DNA from: Diphasiastrum complanatum
Taxonomy: Eukaryota; Streptophyta; Lycopodiopsida; Lycopodiales; Lycopodiaceae
DNA: 64,000 bases
Assembly (NCBI GenBank): GCA_029204225.1
Contig: CM055106.1
Span: forward strand, 23,272,801 to 23,336,800
Direction of reading: 5' to 3'
Below the pieces are notes generated by a model that did not search any database, was not told the origin of the DNA, and worked only from the letters and a program-made list of their open reading frames with translations. Made by a program: the position numbers and the translations under genes. This document shows positions 12,590 to 21,508 of this stretch, one piece after another (position 1 is the first letter of the stretch; the number at the start of each line of letters is the position of its first letter).

Positions 12590-13870
12590 GAGGCTAGAGA
12601 AAAGTTTGCGGCCTTAGAAATGGCCTATAATAATGTTTTGTGGCTTTTTGGCCAGTTGAAAAAATAGCGAGCATAGCCGTGCTAAAATTCCACCATTTGC
12701 CATTATCTTTTAGGGAAGCCCTTTGCGTTTTACACCGATCATTAGGTGTTATTATATCTTTTGATCGAGACATGCACAACTGGACGCATAGCACACTTGT
12801 TATTAGTGCGAGAATTTGAGTTTTGAATTGTTGTTAGAAGGGGTTCGCAACATTTTTTTCACGAATCCCTAGCGATGACAAACCAACATAAAGTGTCAAT
12901 GATGACCTTCTTGATGCTATATTGTTTCAAGTAGATTACACCCCAGTTTGGGCTCGCGAAATTATTGAATACCTCACTACGGGCCAAATTGATCCAAATC
13001 TACCTAAACCCACTCAACGAGCACTGATTTATAAATTTGCTCCCTTCACCCTCTGCTGGACAATTGTGTAAAAAAGGGACGGATGGAATTATTTGTAGGT
13101 GTCTCCCTGAGGGAGAAACAACACCCATCATTTCCCTAACTCATGAAAGAAGTGGCGGTGGACATTTCTCATCTAAGATGATATCACAAAGAATATTGTT
13201 GGCTGGATTCTGGTGGCCAACCTTATTTAAGGATACACGTCAATTTGTAATGGCATGCGATGTATGTTAACGTACCCCAATTCAAGGATTTCATGCCATT
13301 AAATCCCATCTTGTCAAACCAAGCAATTTCTAAATGGAGAATCGACTATGTGAGATCGATTAGCCTGGCTGCTAGATTCACACAATCTCGATATATTATA
13401 GTAGCCACCGACTATTGCACAAAGTGGGCTGAAGCTCATGCGATCAAATCTGCCGATGCAAAATTCACCGCCAAATTTCTTTACGAGTAGATTATAGTGT
13501 GTTTCGGTTGTCCACTGGAGATCGTTCGTGATAGGGAAACACATTTCTTAAATGCCGTGATTGAACACTTACTCTCCACCTTCCTAGTGGTCCATAGGAA
13601 AAGTGTCCCCTATTACCCGCGATGTAATGACCAAGCCGAGTCCACTAACAAGATCTTATGCAAAATCCTTACTAAGACTATAGAGGCCAGTAGATTTGAC
13701 AGGCCGCACTTTGGGCTTATCGCACAATTCCTAAGAAATCTACTGGATCTACTCCTTTTCCATTGACTTATGGCCAAGAAGCAGTTATGCCAGTTGAATT
13801 TTATGTTCCATCCTTACGCCTGGCCTATGATCTACAATTGGATTTGTTTAGTGAAAGGAATAGATCCTTC
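12590..13870 (+). pseudogene. Gypsy pol remnant: RNase H to integrase
   Basis: In several plus-strand frames the order is: RNase H tail (AFYTDH, then TGRIAHLLLVREFEF), the linker ending APFTLC, the zinc-binding H2C2 part with HERSGGGHFSSK and CDVC, the integrase core with WRIDYVRSISLAARF and YIIVATDYCTKWAEA, the block IVRDRETHFLN, and YYPRCNDQAESTNK, where the catalytic Glu is expected. A C-terminal piece near 13740-13860 reads [16 protein letters not shown]. At least four frameshifts or stops occur. It is joined head-on to a Copia gag at about 13870. It once inserted element DNA into the genome. Confidence 0.85.
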
Positions 13871-14286
13871 ATCTTCCGAACAAAGGAAGTGAGTTCTTTG
13901 CCATTCCAATGCAGGTTTCTCAGCTGATCTTCAAGCATCATTATCTGACTACATGATTTAGTCTGAAATCTTGTGAGTAGAATATCCCACATCTCTTTTG
14001 CTTTAGAGAGTGTAGCCAGGTCAAGAGTCAGGCTATCCTCGATGGATGATGATAACAAGGCTACTGCCTTGTCATTCTTCTCCCTCCATTCGCATAGCTC
14101 CTTGCCTGTTGTTGTAGGCATTTCCTCGGTGCCATCTACCCAGGGGAATAATCCTTCTCCCTTTAGTATCAGCGAGGCCTTAACCTTCCATGCTAGGAAG
14201 TTAGATTCTGATGAATCCATGACTGTATAGATCTTGGATTGTATGTTGCTTATTGAATCCATTTCTCCTAAAATTTGTGTTCTCAC
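13850..14286 (-). CDS. Copia gag N-terminal part (UBN2-type)
   Basis: The minus strand encodes 153 residues beginning [16 protein letters not shown]. It contains the Copia gag core: [20 protein letters not shown], then [40 protein letters not shown] and [10 protein letters not shown]. This matches the UBN2 (gag-polypeptide of Copia) family, which builds the particle shell. The frame is open, but the element is cut at about 13860 where it meets Gypsy sequence, so protease and pol are gone. A primer site and LTR lie immediately upstream on the same strand, in the order expected of a 5' end of an element. Confidence 0.85.
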
Positions 14287-14364
14287 TTGTTAATGGTTCT
14301 TTGTTTGAATGCTCAGCCTCTTGGATCTGATAGCTTTTCAGCTATGTCAGACTATGACAGGGTG

Positions 14365-14376
14365 GCTCTGATACCA
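14365..14376 (-). promoter_or_regulatory. Copia primer-binding site, perfect match
   Basis: The minus strand reads TGGTATCAGAGC, the exact 12-base complement of plant initiator tRNA-Met used by Copia elements. It lies one base after the LTR end and about 80 bases before the gag start codon on the minus strand. Confidence 0.9.
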
Positions 14377-14377
14377 C

Positions 14378-15400
14378 TGATGGAAACTGTGCAAATTCAA
14401 AATTCTAGTAAAATTCTGGTAACGAACTGATAGGAGTCTCTCGAACAATTTGCGAACATTTTGCGAAACTGTTCTGATCACGAATATTTTCTGCTCGAGA
14501 AGAATTCGCGATCCAGTCAAGCTCTATAATGAAACGAAACGAAACTAGACGAAAGAGAAGAATTCACGAAAAGATTAATCAGGCTCTGTAACGAAATGAA
14601 ACAAAACGAAACTAGACGAAACGAAGCGAAGTGAAGCAAAGCGAAGCAAATAAAACTTAAATGAGCTTTGAAATTGATTTACGCTTAAAGCCAAGTGATC
14701 GCGAAGCAAAACACGAAGCAAAAACATTTGCGAATAAAATCAGTTCGTGTGAAATTAAGATATGATTGCTAGTCACTGCCGGCTATATCATTCCTACAAT
14801 CCTCCAGAATGTAGACAGACACTACTGATCTACGTTATAGTTTAATATAGCATTCAACAAAATCAAACCAATGTGCGGAATTGGATAAATAAGTGAATCA
14901 AATACACGAATAGTAGCAGACAAATATTCATTCGAGATCATACAATCATTCAAAATAATATGCGCATAACAACTACAATATTATCTATTGATCTTCTGAT
15001 TTCAAGCACTGTGCGACAGATCCACATAGTGCATTGGTGTGAGAGAAATACAATTCTCTCATGAATAATGTCTTGCTTACTAGCGAACTTCAGAATCTGC
15101 TGATCCTCTTACAAAATTGTCTCGCTCACAGGTGGACATGTATTTTGTATATTTTGTCTTATAGTTTTATGCATCAAATAGAAAGTATATAGTTCGTGAA
15201 CTTTTTTGTGTCACGTCGTGTAACTTCCAGATCAGAAAGATTAAACATCTACAACTAATCATGGACTACAAGAGTAGCAAATTAGCCACATTCTAGAGTA
15301 CTTATGCTGATGTCATGATATCTGATCAAATACTTGTATCCCATGGTACTTGGCTGATCTTCTTGGTCCTTTGTGGAGCACGAATGATTTTGTGTCGCGA
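14378..15400 (-). mobile_element. 5' LTR of a minus-strand Copia element
   Basis: The inner end (TGATGGAAACTG on the plus strand) directly follows the primer site. The segment is rich in a CGAA motif (ACGAAACGAAAC-like runs at 14520-14660), which continues to about 16230, so the LTR may be longer than drawn. The outer boundary could not be fixed because no second LTR is in the window. Confidence 0.55.
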
Positions 15401-16230
15401 AACAATTTCGTGTTGTGTGTCGCAAAATTGTTCGCAAACATTTTTGTTTCATGTGTCTTTTCTATCAAAATCAGGGTGGAAAGCTAGCAAAGCTTTCGCA
15501 ATAGAAACATTTTGTTTCTTTAGAAATATTCAAATAAAATGAAATACAACAAATGTTTTGGAAAGTTCGCAAAAGTTGAATTCAAAAAATTTGAGTATCG
15601 AAATGCGAAAATAGAAATGTACACAATCTGTATGGAAATAGTTGAATTTTGACAAGTCTGCACATTTTTGTCAAAAGTTGAAAATGTTAGAAATGTGTGC
15701 ATATTCCATTTTGGAAAGTTTCGCATATTTCAAAAAACTAAAATGGCGAGGAAAATGCGAAAAGCTGGTGTTTCATTTTTACTATTAGAACATGTTTTGG
15801 TTTTTTTGCAAAATCTAAATTGGTGATGTGGCGCAAAAAATGCGATAGGAAATATTGTCACATTTTTTTGAAAAATAAAATAGCAGCTTGCGAAAAAACA
15901 AACCATATGAGTACATGTGTCAGGTTTTTTGCAAAACACAAAATAGCAAATATGCGAAGTTGAAACTGTCAAATGCTTTGAAAACATGCAACATACATAT
16001 TTTTTTTAGCAAATGTCACAATTTTTGGGTTTTTGTAATGAAAAATGATACGTGTGCACAAGTGTCGGCAAAATAAAATAGTGAAAATATCGAAAACAAA
16101 AAGTGTCGCATTTTTTGAAAAAATGCATTTCGTTTTTGGATCTTCGCAATCACGGATGTTTTTCTGCATTCTTCACAAAACTCGCAAAATTGATCTCGTT
16201 TGTTTTGCTTGGAAATTGACTTACTCGTAG
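15401..16230. repeat. GCGAAA/TTTCGC-rich low-complexity tract
   Basis: Repeated short words such as GCGAAA, TTCGCA and GCAAAA recur many times over 800 bases, with several short frames on both strands and no protein motif. It is probably the outer part of the Copia LTR to its left. It ends where Gypsy integrase sequence begins. Confidence 0.5.
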
Positions 16231-16244
16231 TATTGCTTCACCCT

Positions 16245-17458
16245 TGATCCATTTACTCTTGGATCAAGCAAATGACCTTCGAGATCGACTAACTGTAGTG
16301 ATCCATTGTTAAAAACTTCAATCACCTTGTAGGGTCCCATCCATCTGGTATGTGTTTTCCTAGAAACAACATGTGTCTATTATCATATAGAAGCACACAG
16401 TATCCTCATTTAATTTTGATCTTTCTAATAGATTGATCAAAAGTGTCCTTCATTTTACTCTGTACCTTTTCAGTTTCAATCAAAGCTAAGTGTCAATCTT
16501 CCTCTAGCTCTGTTAAAGCTATCATACGCTCTTGTAAACCATCATTTTCATCCATCTATTCCTCATTAATGATTTGGAATGTTTGTACTTCGAACTCAAT
16601 AGGTAATATGGGATGTATTCCATATACAAGATTTCGAGGCTGCTAACTGTCTACCAACATAATAGATTGGATAATCTACATTCTGACCATCTTTCTGGCT
16701 AAGAAATACACCTATTGCAAATGATGAAGTATCTACATATATATGAAACTTCTTTGTCCAATCTGGAGGTCTTCCGAAGGACTATTTTAATTTTTCAAAG
16801 GCTTCCTGGTGTTCACTTGACCAGTGGTATTCTACAATCTTCTTAAATAATCCTGTAAGTGGGTAATCGTTATAGCATAATCTTTAATTATTCTTCTATA
16901 ATGTCCTACATGACCTAAGAATCTTCTAAGCTCCCTTATGTTGGTTGGTTCTAATAATTCTAAGATCATTTTAATTTTCTCAATGTCAGCTTGAATACCA
17001 TCTTTCAAGATCTTATGACCTAATAAAATCGCTTCTCTCATTCCAAAATAACACTTGGAAGGGTGTAATTTGAGTGATGTCTTTTGACATCTTCTTACAG
17101 TTTTCTCTAGTACTTCTAAATGATCCTTTGTGGATGAGTAAACATGAAAATCATCTATAAAGATTTCAAAAAAAAAATTAGTCATCATGCGTTGAAACGT
17201 CGCGGGTGCATTACATAGACCAAAGGGCATACGTGTATAAGCATATGTCGCCCAGTCAGTGGTGAAGGTGGTTTTAGATCTATCCTCTTCTCTAATGGGT
17301 TATATCATGAGAATCCATCTAAGAAACTGTAGCGCTCATGTCCCGCTACCTGATCTAAAATAATATCAGTATACGGAAATGGATGATCATCCTTTGCAAT
17401 GGCTACATTTAACTTCCTAAAGCCTTGATATACTCTAATTTTTTCTGTCTTTTTCCAT
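16245..17458 (-). pseudogene. Gypsy pol remnant, downstream part: RT with internal deletion to integrase tail
   Basis: This is the 3' part of a Gypsy pol gene whose 5' part lies at 26338-27002, beyond the 8.9-kb transposon. On the minus strand it starts near 17435 with FRKLNVAIAKDDHPFPYTDI, then AGHERYSFLDGFS, MPFGLCNAPATFQRMM, the active site FIDDFHVYS, GHKILKDGIQ and REL-RRFLGHVGHYRR. RNase H begins (FHIYVDTSSFAIGVFLAQKD) but jumps at about 16640 into the integrase tail (YGIHPILPIEFEVQTFQII, then KTHTRWMGPYKVIEV and VNGSRVKQYYE). The internal deletion removed most of RNase H and the integrase core. Stops and frameshifts confirm a dead copy. Confidence 0.9.
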
Positions 17459-17460
17459 TA

Positions 17461-17492
17461 GGGCCCTTTTTGGACTCAAAAAGGGCCTCTTC
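17461..17492 (+). repeat. Left terminal inverted repeat of the 8.9-kb transposon
   Basis: Thirty-two bases beginning GGGCCCTTTTTGG and ending GCCTCTTC. It matches the reverse complement of 26304-26335 at 31 of 32 positions. The repeat is itself a fold-back: GGCCCTTTTT and AAAAAGGGCC flank a 6-base loop. Confidence 0.93.
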
Positions 17493-17996
<504 letters not shown>

Positions 17997-19354
17997 ATGG
18001 CCTCTACTCAATCAAGGAAGCCCAAGAATCAACTAGCTTCCATTGTTGCACACATCAAAGATTCCAATGAGCATTGGGTGCCCCATACATTTTCAACTTT
18101 TGACTGGGTTTACATGCAACCATCGGACAAAGGAACTCACAAGGTTGCAAAGAGGAAGCGAAACAACCAAGACTACCATTGGAAAGGAAGGATCCACGAA
18201 TTCAAGATCGACCAAAACGGCGAATACCTTGCAAATGTGCAACACGTATACATGCGTCGAGATATTTTATTGGATGTGGCTGTTGCTGATAGAACCATAC
18301 AGTCACATTGTAGGTCTCACCTCTTTTATTCTTGTGTTAACTATTATGTTTGAATTATTATTATGTCATTGTAATGGATAATAATGTTGCATTAATGCCT
18401 GGTACAAATGTCTTTCCTTCAAATACCTTTGACTGGCAAAACGTGAAGTCCTTCATTGGAAAATTCTCCGCCATACACGCCAAATATGGAGAACTAATAT
18501 ATGGTGGGTTGGCATCCTCTGCCCTGATCAAAATGGGCATTTTCTTTTACGATCACATGTACGAAGTTCCCAAAAAAAACTTTGGCCAAGGCAAATTAGC
18601 ACCAACTTCTGAGCCTGCGATCAATGCTCACGAGTGGCCATATGTGAGAATTGACTATTGAATTAACGAAAAGGCAACTTCTCAAAGAGATTATTGGTAA
18701 TATGAAGCCAACATTCGGATCCAAACGAGTCTACACTAGCATCTCTGTGCCGATCACCGTATTTGTTGCCATATTTAAGGCGGTCCCCTTTAGGGAAACA
18801 AACACAATGTGGGCATGGAAAGCAACAGAATCATCACTATTGGACAACATATTTGTCGCATGGGATTCAAAGGAAATGGAGCATAGAGGAGATTTAATAA
18901 GGTGTAAGCTCTCTTGTGAAACAATGACCATAAGGTATCATATTTCACGTCAAACATGCTCCTTAAGTTTCATTTATAGGTGATATAAGTTTGGTCATGG
19001 CCGATGGGACCCTCTGGACGCGGAGACGAATCAGCAAGAAGTGGAGATATCCATACATTTGCCCCATGATGAAATACGAGAAATTCATATAAATAAGGAG
19101 TGCAGCCTAGAAGATCTTCGGCATATGCTTGGATTGACTTTTGTTGATGTGCCAGTAGATTTTGTCTTCACTTGTAATGGACAAAATGTGAGTCCCTAAT
19201 TTCCATCAGATTCCGGAATTTTAAATAGTAATGTTGAGTAAATATAGGATTATTAACTTTGTGTCTGGTTTTGCAGATATGGAGACGAGCCGAAAAAGAT
19301 CATGAATGTGTTTCATTTTTACAAACAAGGACATTAGGAGTCCAATGGGAATAA
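17997..19354 (+). pseudogene. Transposon gene 1: BAH-like N-terminus, possible beta-grasp C-terminus
   Basis: The start at 17997 gives MASTQSRKPKNQLASIV. Residues about 30-95 read FDWVYMQPSDKG, then HKVAKRKR, then VQHVYMRRDILLD. The spacing resembles a BAH domain (compare D-V-M-PSD, V-A-R, and the later aromatic-Arg block of plant BAH proteins), a fold that binds nucleosomes or modified histone tails. A helical middle part follows at 18360-18640 (NTFDWQNVKSFIGKFSAI). Another coding part lies near 18779-18900 (NTMWAWKATESSLLDNIFVA). A putative exon from 18980 reads HLPHDEIREIHINKECSLED, then LRHMLGLTFVDVPVDFVFTC, resembling a ubiquitin-like fold, and ends through an intron (GTGAGT at 19188 to TTTGCAG at 19276) in WRRAEKDHECVSFLQTRTLG. 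An in-frame TGA after the 18.9-kb intron fits a CGA change, and the first introns are unclear. BAH is a weak-to-moderate call; the rest is inference. Confidence 0.5.
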
Positions 19355-19589
19355 AGGATTTAATCTAATGGAAAATAGAAAACACAATTAGTTGGTTGTG
19401 TTTTGACTCTATTCTAATATATTTGGTTACGTTTTGACATTACTTTTGCGTTGTCACATTTTATATGCCTGTTACTACATTTGTGGATGTCCAAGGACTT
19501 TTACTCATGAGCCTAGACAAGAACATACTATATTTGAAAAAGAGGCCAAAACTTTTATAGGGGCACTTACTAAAAATAGAACCCTTCAC

Positions 19590-19596
19590 TATATAC
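19590..19596 (+). promoter_or_regulatory. TATA box of the histone H3-like gene
   Basis: TATATAC at 19590-19596, followed about 115 bases later by the ATG at 19712 with a pyrimidine-rich leader (TTTTTCATCTCTC) between. Position and context are typical of a plant core promoter, indicating that gene 2 has its own transcription unit. Confidence 0.55.
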
Positions 19597-19711
19597 GGGT
19601 GCTTGGGTCCTCATTTCTCCACTTCATCCCTTGAGTGTCAGAGTGTCAGTTTTTTTAAATTCTCTGTTTTTCATCTCTCGTGTTCTCTAATACGTTTTCA
19701 AAGGCTAACCA

Positions 19712-20958
19712 ATGTCTGAGGAAATGGCACGGATGAAACAAATGGCTAGAGATCCCAGAGTGACTGCATTGCTCCATAGGGATGCACTAGCCACCCTCGA
19801 TGAGAGAGAGAGACGGGAGAGCAAAAGCAGGAGTAGGAGTCGCAGCCCTATAGCGTCTCAGGAAGATCCTGCCACTCAGCGTGAAGCTGAGGAGGACATG
19901 GCCCATACAGCAGCTGCACAGGAGGACCAGACTGAGCAGCAGTAGCAAGAAGACCAGCAGCAGCAGCAGGACCACCACCAGCAGTAGCAGCAGCCAAAAT
20001 GAGAAAAAAGCCCTTCCCCGACGGCAACTGAACGGGAGGAAACAATGAAGTTCCTAGATGAGAAGCTTGCGGCATCGGGTGAGTTGCCGGTTCTGAATGA
20101 TTCTTTCTTCGACCCATTTCCACCAGCAATGGGCATGGACACATCAAATTTAGGCATATCGGGGGACACCACACCCATCGTGTCACCTCCAAGTCACGGC
20201 TCGATGATGGGTCCGATGATGTCGTTGCTAGTGGGTGGTTCTGATGAGGGCACTCCGATGTCGACCACAACAAGGATGAAGCAGAAGGCGACCCATAGAT
20301 GGTCAAAGAGAGGAGCACACGAGCGAAAAAGAAAGAATCCTCGCAAGGCTGGGTCTACATCAAAGCGACGGAACCCTGCAGCTCAGGAGCCATCACCACT
20401 GCCCACACCGCCAACATCGCCTCCACCGTCTCCACCTCCTCCACCTCCACCGCCTCCGCCCCCACCGCCTCCACCGCCTCCACCGCCACCTCCACCACCA
20501 CCACCTCCACCACCACCACCACCACCACCACCTCCACCACCTCCAAGTTCTGCCGCAGCTGGCCCAAGTAGGACCGTAGAGCATCACAAGGATAGGCCGG
20601 CCCCTCGTGCAGCACCATGGGCTGGAAAGGAGCTCCGCAGGATGCAGCCACCACCTCCTCGACCGCGTAGGAAGCGCAGGATCGTAAAGTGGCTCCAGGA
20701 TATATGGAGCTATCAGAAGTCCGTAAAATGTTTGATAGCTAGGGCCCCTTTTGTGAGGCTTGTAAAAGAAATAGTCGATGAATTTTCCTGGGGAACAGAG
20801 TTACGGCAGATGCAGTGTCCACAATACAAGAGTCTGCGGGAATATACCTAACGCAGCTCTTTGAGGACTCATTTTTGTGTGCAATGCACGGGAAGAGAGT
20901 CACAATACTCCCGAAGGATCTCCACCTAGCTAGAAGGCTAAGGAGAGAGCGGAATTAA
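19712..20958 (+). pseudogene. Transposon gene 2: histone H3 / CENH3-like protein with long proline-rich tail
   Basis: One reading frame runs from ATG 19712 to 20851, then continues after a frame change near 20842 to a stop at 20958 (about 415 residues). The N-terminal part is Glu- and Arg-rich with SKSRSRSRSP, then Gln-rich. The middle contains an almost pure proline run (about 20419-20545) and basic stretches. The C-terminal 90 residues are a histone H3 fold: SYQKSVKCLIARAPFVRLVK aligns with the alpha-N and alpha-1 region of H3 (YQKS, RLV-EI), and after the break [20 protein letters not shown] then [12 protein letters not shown] aligns with LFED-LCAIHAKRVTIMPKD and the H3 C-terminus. APFVRLV resembles plant CENH3 more than canonical H3 (LPFQRLV). 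The canonical modifiable H3 tail is absent. Three in-frame stops (19943, 19985, 20000) and about 10 missing bases at 20842 disable it. A nucleosome or centromere-like role is inference; the fold is clear. Confidence 0.85.
20420..20545 (+). repeat. CCACCN-rich tract encoding polyproline
   Basis: Repeated CCACCT, CCACCG and CCACCA units encode about 40 prolines in the tail of the H3-like protein. The opposite strand shows a meaningless Trp/Arg-rich frame. Confidence 0.9.
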
Positions 20959-21207
20959 AAATATCATGTACATGATTTTATTTATAATATACTAAAGATT
21001 TGGTGTCAAGTATCTTGCAGAATTTCAGGTTGTGTGAATGCAAATTGTTGTGATTGAGTTTGATATCTGATTTCAGTACTGTTTATGTGAATGCAGTCAT
21101 TTGAAAATTTTAGTATCATCTATGTGAATGCAGTGATTTAAAATTTTTCAGTACTATGGAAATGGTAGTTTCTTTAACCATGTTGTAGATAAGATAGGTT
21201 TCCATGT
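20959..21207. other. 3' flank of the H3-like gene
   Basis: AT-rich non-coding sequence. A word like TGTGAATGCA recurs near 21035, 21087 and 21123, giving weak spaced direct repeats of about 45 bases. Confidence 0.5.
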
Positions 21208-21370
21208 CGTGGCATCGAAATCACGCCAGGGCGCGACCAGGGCCCGTTTGACCAGGTCAAACATCCCCTGGTCACACCTTGGAATGATTTACATGCCAAG
21301 GCGTGACCAAAGCCCGTTTGAGCTGGTCAAACGGGCCCTGGTCGCGCCCTGGCGTGATTTCCATGCCACG
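21208..21370. repeat. 163-bp near-perfect hairpin between convergent transposon genes
   Basis: The two halves are reverse complements. The outer 48 bases match except for one position near the tip and one near base 48, and the inner part is more diverged. Each half is itself palindromic, with GTTTGACCAGGTCAAAC in the left half and GTTTGAGCTGGTCAAAC in the right. It begins CGTGGCAT and ends ATGCCACG. GC content is far above that of the surrounding DNA. It lies between the 3' ends of genes 2 and 3. It may be a fold-back MITE, a small-RNA source, a termination barrier or a protein-binding site; the sequence alone cannot decide. Confidence 0.9.
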
Positions 21371-21508
21371 TAAAAAAAGGAGGAGAAATCTTTATCGGAA
21401 AAAAAAAATTAAATTCTAAATTCAATAATTAGCACATCATATAATGACAACAGAGAATTAGGAGAGTCCACAAGAAAAAAAAAAAAAAAAAAAGGACAAA
21501 ATCTTTAT

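Noticed and set aside
13973-14230. Plus-strand frame of 85 codons at 14 kb
   Set aside because: Antisense to the Copia gag, which has clear family motifs.
18731-18931. Minus-strand frame in transposon gene 1
   Set aside because: Antisense to a plus-strand segment with better coding character (NTMWAWKATESSLLDN).
20355-20654. Minus-strand Val/Glu and Trp/Arg-rich frames opposite the H3-like gene
   Set aside because: Antisense shadows of the polyproline coding tract.
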